From positions 39,585,682-39,649,681 of the forward strand of contig NC_052619.1 of the NCBI RefSeq assembly GCF_016545825.1: a stretch of 64,000 bases of DNA. The letters are read 5' to 3'. Every line of letters starts with the position of its first letter. Within the stretch, counting starts at the first letter, position 1. Position numbers and translations under genes: made by a program. Of the stretch, positions 11,586-23,047 are shown in pieces. Under the pieces are notes generated by a model. It was not told the origin of the DNA, made no database searches, and worked only from the letters and a program-made list of their open reading frames with translations. This stretch comes from Eucalyptus grandis (lineage: Eukaryota; Streptophyta; Magnoliopsida; Myrtales; Myrtaceae).

Positions 11586-12956
11586 TGATGCGTGATGGGT
11601 TGAGTGATTCAAGAACAGAGATTTTTTCAGAGGGGATTTTTGTGGTTAAGTGTATGGAGTAGTGTATACGGGGAAGAAATGGAAAGGAATAAGAACAGAT
11701 AAAAACAATCTCCTTCCAAGGTATAAAGGCAGCGCCACCAACCAAGGATGAGGATCGAGATCTACGAAGTTCACCACCAGGGCCTAAAGCTTCCACCAGC
11801 CAAGGATAAAGCACTTCGGGATAGGAGAAGCTCACCACCAAGGCCTAAAGATTCCACCAGCCGAGGATAAAGGGCTTCTTGGCTCACCACCAAGGAGTGA
11901 TCTACACTCCAAGGATAAAGAAACCGAAAGGAGTTATCCACTCTCAAAAGGAGTTCACTCAAGTTGAGGAAATCTCACCATTCTCATTCATGAAATTCGT
12001 ATCCCTACATTGGATAGTTTTCCCCTATTTATAGGAGGATTTTAACCTTAATACATATTAAAACAGACCTTAATAGCCTAGAAACTGAAACGTTCGACTC
12101 TTGGACTGCATAAAAATAAAAACGGCTAGGAACTTAATAAAAAGCCTTTACTATCACGGGAACTAAATGCCATGATAAAAAGCCTTTACTATCACGGGAA
12201 CTAAATGCCATAATAAAAAGCCTTTACTATCACGGGAACTAAATGCCATTTAATCTTCGGCCTTCCACATTCTCGAACCGTTAGCTTTCCGTGAACCTCT
12301 AGCCTTCCCAAAATTCGAGCTCCAAGGATAAAGAAACCGAAAGGAGTTATCCACTCTCAAAAGGGGTTCACTCAAGTTGAGGAAATCTCACCATTCTCAT
12401 TCATGAAATTCGTATCCCTACATTGGATAGTTTTCCCTATTTATAGGAGGATTTTAACCTTAATACATATTAAAACAGACCTTAATAGCCTAGAAACTGA
12501 AACGTTCGACTCTTGGACTGCATAAAAATAAAAACAGCTAGGAACTTAATAAAAAGCCTTTACTATCACGGGAACTAAATGCCATGATAAAAAGCCTTTA
12601 CTATCACGGGAACTAAATGCCATAATAAAAAGCCTTTACTATCACCGAACTAAATGCCATTTAATCTTCGGCCTTCCACATTCTCGAACCGTTAGCTTTC
12701 CGTGAACCTCTAGCCTTCCCAAAATTCGAGCTCTTCCCTTGACCAGAAAATAATCCTTCTGAAGCTTCTTCAATGGGTCATACAGGACATCTAAAATGGC
12801 CTCCCAATGATACCTATTGATATACCACAAAGTAATTAACATTATTCATTCAAAATGATCCATCGAAGCACATAATGCCCAACTTCTTTATTGGCTTGCA
12901 TAAGCATCGATGGTTCTGAGTTGGTCCATGGAGCTACGTTGGATGCTTCCGCATCA
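11586..12956 (-). mobile_element. Gypsy-family solo LTR nested in the hAT, TSD aatac
   Basis: It starts TGATGCGTGATGGG and ends TTCCGCATCA, matching the LTRs at 32753-33620 and 38394-39232. The 5-bp repeat aatac flanks it at 11581-11585 and 12957-12961. It is longer than the other LTRs (1,371 against about 840-870 bp) because of an internal 413-bp tandem duplication. It shows that the gypsy family was active after the hAT ancestor was assembled. Confidence 0.9.
11907..12730. repeat. 413-bp tandem duplication inside the nested LTR
   Basis: Copies at 11907-12319 and 12320-12730 are almost identical (small changes such as cggctagg against cagctagg). Each copy contains three tandem units of about 37 bp built on aaaaagcctttactatcacg, which is single-copy in the LTR at 32753. 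Confidence 0.9.
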
Positions 12957-12961
12957 AATAC

Positions 12962-13367
12962 CATCCATTAGTAGTCATAACTAATCTAGAACAAACCCTC
13001 CATGGAATAAAAAACAAAATCAAATTCCAAAATTAGCACAAGAGAAAGACATTCAACATTAAAATACCAAACTCCATACATCTCGCCGAATCACTCAATG
13101 TTGCATGGCCCGAGGGGAATAGATTTTTTGTTCAAGCAAGCAAAATATGATCAAATCCGAGAGCCCAAAACTTGCTAATAGTCCTGCAAAAAGTATATAT
13201 GATAACTCAACATTAGTTTTAAAGTAGAATTACTTTTAATTGAACTCAAATAATTAATGAAAAATCTCACCACATATATTTCTTCCACTTGAACTTGCGA
13301 ACTCTATTTACCGGTAAGCTGCGAATGAACATCATTTATATCTAACAAAAAAAAAATATTAAATAGA
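12962..13367. other. hAT 3' flank of the transposase
   Basis: This is AT-rich sequence downstream (on the minus strand) of the transposase stop, probably its 3' untranslated region. Nothing else is recognised. Confidence 0.4.
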
Positions 13368-15545
13368 TCATTCACTGATTAGATATATAAAAGAATTACA
13401 AGATAAAAGATACATTGATGACTTACCCCATTCAAATCTTTCCGCATTCTCAATGCACTCTTCAACATTAATCGGCATGGTAGCCTTTCTTAACCAATCT
13501 TGAGTACAAATCAAAGCTTCCACCACTGTAGGAGTTAAAGAACTTCGAAAGCCATCAAGCACACGACCGGATGTACTGAAAGTCGACTCCGAAGCAACGG
13601 TTGTTACAGGAATAGATAAAATATCTTGAGCCATTAAAGAAAGGATTTCAAACTTTTGGCCAGTAGTTTTCCACCACATCAATAGGTCAAGATCACGACT
13701 TTCTTCACGTTCGGCTTTAAGATACTTATCAAGCTCGGATAGCTTACCTGCCGACACTTTTTCTCCTCGCGAAGTAAGATATCAAATGCCTTGTCTGAAT
13801 TGAAATCCTCAACCAAATCAAGATCATCCTTCTTACCCTCCTCATGGTTATCAGGATCCCAACTACTATCAATATTAATACCCAAATTTTTATCACAAGA
13901 ATTAAAATGAGATTTTTCATAAAAATGAAACAATCTTTCCATGGCAATTCTCACCTTATCATACATTTCATCAACTTTCACACTATCATCATAGATTAAT
14001 CTATAACAATACCGTACATAGCTCATCTTTCTTCTTGGATCCAATATCACAGCGATCAACACCATCATATTCACTTTTTCAAAACTCCCATAGTATTTGT
14101 CAAACTTTTCCTTCATCTTTGCACCCATAACTTTCAAACTAAGATCCGAAGCCTTCTCCGCTTGTTTCAAAGTTTTATATAAAGTTGCTATCTCATTGAA
14201 ATAATCATTCGCAGTGATATATAGAGTCCCGGACATCTTGTTGGTGGCATCATAAAACTTCTTTAAAAATACTGAAAGAATTCTAGCATATTCCCAATCT
14301 TCATGTGTAGGAGTCTCATAGTCAAGCTCACTTAAGAAAGAAGGATCATCTTCTTCCATCATTTCAAAAGCTTTTCTGAATTTTAAAGCAGTATCCAACA
14401 TGAGATAAGTAGAGTTCCACCTAGTTGTGACATCAAGACAAACCGAACCCTTATAAGTGATCCTCGCACTTTCAATGCAACCTTGAAATGTTTTAGCTCT
14501 CATGGGAGAACTTCTCACATACTTAACCACGTTTCGAATACGTATAATAGAATCACGTACCTCAGTCAATCCATCCTTCACAATCAAGTTTAAAATATGA
14601 GCCGTGCACCTCATGTGTAAAACATCACCTTCCAAGATCAATAGCCTATCTCTTGATAATTTTTCTTTTAAAAAACTAATGGCAACATCATTAGAACTAG
14701 CATTATCCACGGTGATTGTGGACACTTTTTCTCTATTCCCCCACTCATAGATGCATTTCTCAATCATTTTCCCGATATCCTTGCCCTTATGACTAGGCAT
14801 CACCACAAAATTGATTATTCGTTTGTGCAATTTCCAGTCGTCATCAATAAAATGTGCGGTGAGACATAAATAATTCAAATTCTGGATGGAAGTCCATGTA
14901 TCGGTCGTGAGTGCAATCCTAGACTTAAGTTTGTCAAAGTAAGTCTTCAAACTTTTTTTCTCACAGAGATATAACTTCATGGAATCTCTAGCCACTGTAA
15001 ATCGTGAGATGTGATGAAAGAGAGGTTGTAACTGATCAATAAAATTTCGGAATCCAACACGCTCAACTATCGAAAAAGGTAGTTCATCCGTTATGATCAT
15101 TCGAACAAGCATTTGTCTACAACGATTTTGATCAAATTCCCATGCTGATAAGACAGTTGCACTACTATCAGTACTAGTATGCCCCATTGTTATCCCTTTG
15201 TGGTCTATGTGGGGTGAAAAATTTTTGCTTCTTATCTATGTTTCGAGGATACTTATTGCACTTTTTCAAGTGCTTCAACATAGCGGAAGTACCATTATCA
15301 ACGGAGTACGTATACTTGGCCCCACAATAATTGCAAATCACCATCGTTTTCTCCTTCTCGGTTTTGCCCTTACGAAAATGAAGCCAGACTGTTGATGTTC
15401 GTTTACCAGAACTAGGAAGACAAGCATTAGATACCTTGTTTGTGTTGGATGCCACTTCAAGGTTTTCAATTTCTTCATCTTTATGTTCTAGTGAGTCCAT
15501 CATAGGATTCATATCATCATTTGATTGATCCACTTCCATTGACAT
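13368..15545 (-). pseudogene. hAT transposase (BED finger, RNase H-like core, C-terminal dimerisation), two frameshifts
   Basis: Three open stretches join in order. 15545-15174 holds an acidic leader and a BED zinc finger (VWLHFRKG, ICNYCGAKY, MLKHLKKC). 15187-13679 (about 500 residues) holds the catalytic core with TTDTWTS and TVDNASSND as the two Asp blocks and the RCTAHILNLIV block. 13757-13368 holds the C-terminal dimerisation domain (ASESTFSTSGRVLD, LICTQDWLR). It is of the zf-BED/RICESLEEPER type, which excises and inserts the element by a hairpin mechanism. One frame break lies at about 15180 in a GGGG run (one G too many) and one at about 13755 in an A5 run (one A too few). Apart from these the frame has no internal stop, so the gene is either very recently dead or intact and mis-sequenced. 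Confidence 0.9.
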
Positions 15546-16793
15546 ATAAATAGATCGCCTGAATCAAACAAAACATTATAATAAGCCATCAAACCATCAT
15601 ATGCATTTACAGCAATAGGGATACTAAAGATATAATTGTAGCCTTACTTCTTAATGTCATGTCCATTTTTACCATATAGCTATACCTACCAAAATAGATA
15701 CTAAAAAATTAAGCAGATATTAAGTTGCAACTCGAGCAAGAGCAGATTTCCAGCAGCCAAAGTGATACTTTTTCCTCCAAAATGGACCATAGACATACCA
15801 AAAACAGAATTTCATATAGTTAAACCAGTCAAATAGAGAATGCTAATGAAAAAGTGCTGAATGAACACTCCAAAACTACAACTCCTCCAACGCAAACTCA
15901 CTTGTAAAAGGAACATTGAAGACTTCCACCAGTTATGAAGCATATAAGCTATAGTTGTCGACCATGGAGTACACTATCCCCATAATTATTTCTTTGATTA
16001 GTTTGCGAATATTTGCAAAAGACCTTAAAGATTGCGACATTTAATACCACATGAAGCACACCAAGCTGGACGAAGGCAGAGATTTGGGGAGTGGTCTCTC
16101 TTCTAATTGACCATTTTATCATTCTCCATAACTTCTCTAGGTTCTGCTTCATCCTTACCTTCCCCATTCTGATTTGTGCACTCAGCTTTACTTTTGTATA
16201 TCTACTAATATTCTAATTACTAACATACTTTAACTAACACCAGAGCGTAGAACATTCGCACAAACTGTTGTAAATGTAGGTATAAATTGATCTTTTATTT
16301 TAATCGCGATTGTACTTCATACAAAGTGCTCTAAGACCATTTGAATTATTGCATGGGACAATAAAGAAGTGAAATCCATCTCCAATGCCTTACTGCACTT
16401 GAAACCGTCCAAAAAATAAATAAATTATTGACATTGTCAAGTAGAGACACGTATCGTATGAACCAATGGATAGCGATGATAACTCGTATTGAAGAACAAC
16501 TAGGGTTTTACTTAGTGAGCAAAGAGATGCATATGCATAGTTTAATTAAATGATGTATATTCGATTTCCTAATCAAAATCCTTGAATCAAAATACCATCC
16601 GCAATTCGCATCAACAAATCAGAGAGATCAGACATGCTAACATAAACCTTACTGCCTCTGAACCAAACTCATTCCTGACCATCATAGGATTGCCCTTGAA
16701 TCAATCAATCAATTGGCAATTAAAATTTTCACAACTTGTGGAGAAGGACAATATTGGATAACACAGGGGAAGGAAACAAAGGATAAAGCATAC
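15546..16793. other. hAT interior between transposase start and helicase fragment
   Basis: This is AT-rich DNA, probably the transposase 5' leader and promoter region plus unassigned filler. Bases immediately left of 16793 follow the helicase exon donor and may be captured intron. No other coding sequence is recognised. Confidence 0.4.
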
Positions 16794-17178
16794 TTGAATG
16801 GAAAAGAGATGGGTAATGCCGCGTTTCTCAAGAGATTCCACGAGCCTCCGAGGCAAACCCAGCTTGGAGAGAGCAAGCTCGTCCTCGCTCACACTCTCGT
16901 CTCGTTGCCCTCGACACGAAGCCGCCCTCATCCTCACTCGCGTCAACCTCGCTCTCCGAGAACCCACCGGTCCCCAACTTCTTGAAAGCCTCCTCGCTCA
17001 GCACCGAGTTCGGCGTGGCGATGGCAGACATCACGAAGCTCCTCAGGCTCCTCCTAAGGCCGCACCTTTTCACGCACCCACTTTCTAAAAACCCAAAGGG
17101 TCTTCGGACATGGCACTCGCTGGACGAACAGAGCAAGGAATTGAAGTGGGGCTTCTCGAAAAACGACAGAGAAACCAC
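16794..17178 (-). pseudogene. Captured exon 1 of a DEAD-box RNA helicase (chloroplast RH3-like)
   Basis: The minus strand encodes [19 protein letters not shown], an acidic linker, then [20 protein letters not shown] and [11 protein letters not shown], stopping at a GT donor (CATTCAA|GTATGC). The first block and the Q-motif region match plant plastid helicase RH3 (At5g26742), which acts in chloroplast group II intron splicing and ribosome assembly. A frameshift at about 16905-16925 separates the two blocks. No helicase core (motif I GKT, DEAD) follows, so only exon 1 and the start of intron 1 are present. The family has Pro before Ile-Gln (FPIQ); here it is Ser. It lies inside the hAT, so it is captured DNA, not a resident gene. 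Confidence 0.85.
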
Positions 17179-17267
17179 GGCACGGGGTTGACGTCAAGGC
17201 TTAAGAACCTTGATCGAAGCTAGGCATGGGGCGAGGCTACGACTACGGGGAGCGACTTCAAGTCTAG

Positions 17268-17690
17268 AAGCAGAGTGACGGCGGCAGCGAGACCCCTGTC
17301 GTTGTGTGGCAGAGCTTCGACTTTCCAATGGACACCCTCGTGGAGAACCAAAACTTCACGGCCGCCATGTCGCTGACGTCGTCGAACGAGCTCTACTCGA
17401 TGCGCATGGGGATGACTTCTTCGCCCTCTACGCGAAGTTCGGCGGTGATTTGGACCAAATGTATTGGGAGCACAAAGCGCTGCAGGCGAAGGCGTAGGTG
17501 GTCGACGGGGCCGGTGCGGTCTACACTTGGCTCGACCCGAGCGGGTTCATAGCCATGTACCAGAACGGCAGCGTCCCGGTCGATGTCGAGGCCTTCAAGA
17601 GCTTCCAGAAGTTGATCGACTCCTTCCTCCTCCTCCGGCTGGAATCGGACGGTGTGAGGCGAGATGTTGCGGCAAGGCACTCCGAGGAGG
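17268..17690 (+). pseudogene. Captured fragment of a PAN/bulb-lectin domain protein (At5g03700-like)
   Basis: The plus strand encodes VVWQSFDFPMDTLVENQNFT, AAMSLTSSNELYSMRMG, then after a one-base frame change near 17410 DDFFALYAKFG, MYWEHKALQAKA, a TAG at 17495-17497, and DGAGAVYTWLDPSGFIAMYQ with RLESDG. WQSFDFPxDTLVENQNFT and YWEHKALQAKA match plant D-mannose-binding lectin/PAN-domain proteins related to S-locus receptor kinases. N-terminal lectin strands, the PAN domain and any kinase are missing. It is close to, and divergent from, the helicase fragment. The frameshift and stop show that it is not coding. Confidence 0.85.
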
Positions 17691-17699
17691 AAGAGAGCT

Positions 17700-18109
17700 G
17701 AGGCCCGAGGCACTCGGAGGAGGAGAGCCGAGCGTTGGTGTGAGTGGGGCGTGAGGTGAGGCGTTGGGGGTGTCAGGCAAGGCGTCGAGCGAGAAAGGGG
17801 AAGGGTTACGGTTTTAAGAGGGAAAGACAATGAGAAGTGTCGCTGAATTAGGTTGTAAAATTTGGGGAAAGGGAGGTTGATGTGATGGTTACGTATATGA
17901 GAGCAGAAACTTAAAAATAAAGAGAGGGGTTTAGCCGTTTCGGTTTCAAGAGGGAAAAGGAAAATAAAAATTGTAAAATTAAAAACTGATGTGATGCTTA
18001 CTTGTAGAGTAAAGAAACGCATGAAAGGAATTAGCTTTGAGGAAAAAAAATGAATATGGTAATGGGTATTGTAAATTACTTAGAAATTAATATCTATATA
18101 TATATATAT
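17700..18109. other. hAT right interior
   Basis: Two related segments (about 17805-17900 and 17935-18005, sharing aagagggaaa and tgatgtgatg) look like an old tandem duplication. A short (TA)n lies at 18092-18110. No gene seen. Confidence 0.4.
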
Positions 18110-18265
18110 AGTCGGTCTGGTCCGGTCGGTCCGGTTCCGACCCCCAAACCGGGAACCGGTTGGCACCGGTTCCAAAAATAGGAACCTAAGACCGGACCGA
18201 GACCCTCTAGAACCGCCCGAAACCGACCGGTCCGGTCCGGTCCGGCCGGTTCAGTTCGGGCGGTT
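18110..18265. repeat. hAT right subterminal repeats
   Basis: Dense CCGGTCGGTCCGG, GGAACCGG and ACCGGTCCGG motifs mirror those at the left end and lead to the right terminal repeat CACACCCCTA at 18273-18282. Confidence 0.85.
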
Positions 18266-18456
18266 TACGTTGCACACCCCTATTGGAGTTAGAAGTTGAA
18301 TCAAACATACTTTAAAAAATAAAGAATTCCGACATGTTCTAACAAATTATAAAGTGTTATTCTTCAACTCAACTTTCTAGCTACTTTAAAAAATTAATCA
18401 TCAAATGTAATCCAATGATTAAAAAATTAAGACGTAAATAGATTATTTGTGGCATA

Positions 18457-20575
18457 GGCTCGAAAAAGCTTAATTGGAAGCCAAGCTGGGTCCGGAAAAT
18501 TACCGAACCACTCTAGTTAAATACTAGAGCTTATCTATCCTCTAATTACACTATCCACCTAACATTAATCAATAAATAATTAAATTCACTTATCTAATCT
18601 ACTATAACCACCTAATCCATCATAGCCTAAACTAATCAAACCCTAAGCATAATTAACCTACTAAGCGATGATTCGTGAGTGAAACTCACTAGTTTAATGC
18701 GAAGACCAAAATACCGCGATAGCGACCGAATTTCGAATTGTGGCGGCGCCAACGGGGTTGGACCGATCCTAAAACTGGCCCAACAAATCTCTGCCCAAGC
18801 TGAGACTTGTTGCTACAATGGGCTGAGCCGAAGTTTGGCTGACTTCACGGCCTTCAAAGGGCGCGGGCTTGGAAACGCAAGCTGCTGGGTTGAGCTAAAA
18901 TGAAGACGGGCTAAACACGAGCTGAATTGTGGGGCTGCTTGCTCACAGGTTGGGTCTGGTACTAGGCTGATCTTGCTTGGGCTTCAAATGGACTGGACCA
19001 AACAGCTACTGAATTCTTGGGTTGGGCTTGACTGAAGACCAAACTTGCTGGCTTCAAGATGGCCTGCTGCAATTGGGCCTACGGACAAAGAAGCAGTAAG
19101 GGCTGCTGTTGGGCTTCTCCAAGAGCCGGCTTCGCGGGCTTCAATCGGTGGCAGGAAGCTGGGAAAATCGAAGCAACAATGATGGATGAGGGTCGGGCGC
19201 TGGCAGCTGGCGCACGAACGAAGAAGTCAGCTTCGTGGCTTGCTCGGTTGACGATGGGGGAGACTGGATGTGAGCTGAGGTGAAGACATGTGGGAGATGA
19301 AACAAGCCAGTGAAGCTTGACTTCGCGGAGGGTGGTCTTCTTGGCAGCTTGAGGTGGAAATTAATGGTGAGACCAAAGGTAGTGGAGGAGCAGTGAGTGA
19401 AGGGAAGCAACGAAGAAATTGATGAAGCTGTTGTTGACTCAAACGTGGCAACGAAATGGAGGCGCGGGTATGTGGTGCTACGGAGGCTATTTCGGTGGGA
19501 GAAAATTGGTAGACGGAGAGAGAGATGCGAGGGAAAATGAAAGCAAAAACAGAATAGACGGTAATCGGGCAGTCAAGAAATGAATGCAAGTGCATCGAAG
19601 GGGAAGGAGGCTCGGTAAAGCTAGCGTGCATGGGAAGCTTAGGAGAGACCGAGGGCTAAAAGTCGAGGGATTATCCCTCATGTCCCCATTTCTTTCTCGA
19701 TTAGAATTTCCACAATTAATCCAAATTTTGTTGCGATGGTTGCTCCCCTTCCATGATTCCGAATTTCACTCAAATAGTCTCCAATTCCTTCAAAAAATTC
19801 CCCAATCCGACGTCCAATTTCAATGAAGAGAAAGCTCGGAGAATTTCTACAAGTTCCCATCAGCACAAAGCCCGGCTTGGAAGTCCAAATTTTGTTCAAC
19901 TTAGCCCATCCGGATTTCCATTAATTTTCCACAACGCCCGAATCGATTTTCCGCAAAAATCTCAGAATCTCTGAAAAATTTTCGGAGGATGAGTTGACGT
20001 TCCTAAAATAGATCGTGACACGATAGAACTGTCAATTTTTGAAATAGGGTTCAAAATCTCGGATAATTTCAATCTGATGCGATTTTAGCATGACCTATTC
20101 TACCGGGTAGCTTTTACGAATTTTTAGTGCAATTGAGATGTGATTGATTTATCTCGAGTCACGATATACCTCTTTAACTCATTGGCGACTCTAGATTGTC
20201 ATGGAAATCTCAATGTTTCAACTTACAGGCACCAAGTACCAAAACGATAGAAAAATCGGTCTAGTGCCGATCGACGAGTATTTTGCTATCAAGTGGAAGT
20301 ACCCATACTCTGATCACATATCTCAATCAAATTGACCTATCTTCGATCTCTAATTGATTTCGACAGTGCCGTAATGACCCTTACAGATCAACACTATTGA
20401 GCAATCAATTCATGGTCGAATTCTCAAGTCCATTGCATTTAGATTCCGTAATTACTTCCCTAGATAGTCCAGTTATGTCATAAGTGATCACCTCAGAGAG
20501 TAACACTATAGGCGCGTCTACGAAAAGCCTGATTTATTTAATCAAAAACAAACTCTGAAAATTCAGGCTGTCACA
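18457..20575 (-). mobile_element. LTR fragment related to the 171-3208 solo LTR
   Basis: It ends attcaggctgtcaca like the 3-kb LTR and shares blocks with it: aattaaccta...gattcgtgag near 18660, the gggtagctttta block near 20110, and the ctcagagag...ggcgcgtctacgaaa block near 20500. The left part is truncated against the repeat at 18456. The interior (19000-19650) is GC-rich with no recognisable protein. Confidence 0.65.
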
Positions 20576-21445
20576 TCCTTGGCTTCCCAAAAAGCTTCCC
20601 AAATGGCCCATAAGATTGTCTCCCCCATGGCCTACGAATTTTGGACCAATTCCCCTTTAATACTCCTCTAATTGAGCTAAATGTGATGTCCAAAAATTCA
20701 GCCAAGGAGCCATCATGCATCTCATGAAGTTTCTTCGTAAATTTGTCCAACTTGAATTCCAAAAACGAGACAAAAAACAGTCCCTCAAATTTCCTAGTCC
20801 AAAGTATTCTTATTTTGAATTTTCGCCAAAAATCCTGATTTTGTGAAAAATCTTCGAAGAATGAGTTACTATTCCTAAAATGAATTGCGGCATGATAGAA
20901 TTTTCAATTTTTAGAATCAGATTCGAATTCACAATTAATTTCAATATGACGCGATTTTAGCGTGACCTAACATATTGGGTAGCTTTTAAGAATTTGTAGT
21001 GTAATTGACCCATGGTTCATTATTTTTTAGCTACAATATACATTGTAGACTCATTGTCTACTTTCGGTTGTTGTGAAAATCTCAAGATTTTAAATATGGA
21101 CATTAGGTACAAAAATCACAAAAAAAATCGATGTAGTGTCGTTCAATGAGAATTTTGCAATTAGATAAAATCACTCACACAGTAATCACATACCATTGTT
21201 AAATCGACTTATCTCCGGTCTCTGATCAATTTTAACGCTGCCGTGATAACCCTTGCAAATTATGACGGTCGAGTAATCGATTCCTCGTCGAATTCTTGAG
21301 CCTATTGTGTTTAGATTCTTTAATGGCTTCACCTGAAAGGCTAGTTATCTTGTGAGTGGCCAACTTAGAGAAAGAACTATAGTTGCATCGATGAAATGCC
21401 CAACTTATTCAATTAAAAAGAGAACCTAAAAATCAGGTTGTCACA
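20576..21445 (-). mobile_element. Second LTR fragment of the same family
   Basis: It directly abuts the previous fragment and ends aatcaggttgtcaca. Its right 550 bp align with 19960-20575 (gaggatgagtt/gaagaatgagtt, gatgcgattttagc/gacgcgattttagc, gggtagctttta). It is truncated on the left. The short open frame at 20571-20762 is not a recognised protein. Confidence 0.65.
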
Positions 21446-21446
21446 G

Positions 21447-22290
21447 CTAAACCTATTCTTAGGGTGTTTCGAATATGTGTGACAGGTTTACAGTTATGTT
21501 AAATCATTAAAAAGTTCTCGATCGATGGATCATTGAGAGGATATCGATGATCGTGTTGAAACTGGCGTGTTCTCAAGTTTCACCATTCAATATTGGATAC
21601 TTGAGGGAATGATAAGTCACAAGTCATTGGGTATGGTGATATCAGAGCTGGAACACGGGTGCTTGTCTTCGACAAGTTCACTAAACATAACATATATAGA
21701 ACGATTGGTGATATGGTAGTTTTTAGCAGGGTCAATGTCTTATCGTTCATGTTTTGGTCAGGTGTAAGATCCTTAGACCTGAGGCATGGTGCTGACTTGT
21801 ATGTTGATGGCTATGGTTTACAAGTGAGCATATTGACACTTGATGGTCATGGTTTGTTCACATACGAAGGCACATATATGCACAATATGGAATATGTCTA
21901 TGTAGTCTAATCGTGACATTGTATTAAAATCCTTGGCCGGTGTTGTAATCGAGAATGAATGGTTCATATCTTGAGGAAATACATATAAATTAGATATTGG
22001 CATAGGATTAAATTGGTGACTTGACTAATAGTTTCTTGGGCTTTGCTCTATCAAGATATGGTGAGACAAAAGGAACAAATTACATGGTCACCAAAGTTGA
22101 CAATTCATTATGTTTTGAAATCATTTCACATTGTCCAGGTAGTGATGATATTTTACTAAATGTCACGCATGGTTTGCAAAAATAGAAGATTGATCTGGAC
22201 AATCAGTTCTCTTAGTTAGGCTAATATCTTAGTATAAGTCCTGCTGCTCACTGAATGATAAACCTAGGGATGTCACACACCATAACCAAT
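21447..22290 (+). repeat. Copia-type LTR fragment
   Basis: It matches the LTR at 30760-31540: both contain gaatgataagtcacaagtcatt (in the left copy from about 21608), acaagttcactaaacat and a gatgtca...ccataacc/actataac end. No TSD identified. Confidence 0.65.
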
Positions 22291-22299
22291 TAGAAATAA

Positions 22300-23000
22300 G
22301 TTTGAACGAGAGAGATAATATTGAAAATGTGTTTGCAATTAAGCCAATCAGATTGAGACAGGCTAGAAATAAAAGTTCTGATAAGTGGGCTTTAGAGTTT
22401 ACAAAGTTTGAAGCGGGTTTCAGACTCTATGGCCAAATCAAAGATCTAAAGCGTGGTCAAATCGAGTGACTAAATTAATGATCTAAAGTGAGTTTAGAAT
22501 TAATCGCATCATTAATGATCTGAAGTGAGTCAATAGCCAAATTAATTATCTGAAACAGTTTCGGACTTAGTGGCTAAATTAAAGATCTGAAATGGTTTCA
22601 TTTTTAATAGTTAGATTAAGTTCCGAAACTGTTTTAGAACTTAACAGCCACATTAATTATCTTAAACGGTTTCAAAATAAATGGGTAGTTGCTTCTAAAA
22701 AAAATGAATAAATGGGTCGTTTAATAATCTGAAAGAGTCTCAGATTTAAATGACCAATTAATGCTCTAAAATGGTTTCAAAAGTAATGATAAATTAAATA
22801 TTTGTGACATTTACAAAATTAATACCAAGAATAAAGACTCGTAATAGTTACAAATAAATGTCTGGAATAATGTTCTGTAACAAATGCGGAGTTAATGCTT
22901 GAATTAGTGTTTGTAAAGGTATCAAAACTAAAGTTCTATAGGACTTACGGCCGAATTAATTCTAAAACGGTTTAGAGTTAATGCACCGATTTAAACGTGA
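22300..23000. repeat. Degenerate short-period repeat
   Basis: The theme aattaatgatctgaaa followed by ggtttc and a gact/aactta step recurs at irregular intervals of about 40-60 bp (e.g. 22470, 22510, 22545, 22580, 22650, 22735). No gene is present. Confidence 0.5.
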
Positions 23001-23047
23001 TCACAGGATGATTGATAATTGGCAATCAACAATTGAGAGTGTTGGAA

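Larger units (their letters stand above)
11025..18282 (-). mobile_element. hAT DNA transposon, 7,258 bp, TSD ttggagtt, carrying host gene fragments
   Basis: The ends are TAGGGGTGATCGG on the left and, read inward from the right, TAGGGGTGTGCAACG: an 8-bp terminal inverted repeat. Perfect 8-bp target duplications, ttggagtt, stand at 11017-11024 and 18283-18290. Both ends carry dense CCGGTTC/CGGTCCGG subterminal motifs, as in plant hAT elements. Between them are a BED-finger/hAT transposase (minus strand, frameshifted), a nested solo LTR with its own TSD, an RH3-like helicase exon and a PAN-lectin fragment. The flanking repeat reads across the empty site, which confirms the borders. As the reference stands it would be non-autonomous, because the transposase has two frame breaks. 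Confidence 0.93.

Noticed and set aside
16794..17178. A resident DEAD-box helicase gene
   Set aside because: Only exon 1 is present, frameshifted, inside a hAT with defined ends; no helicase core follows.
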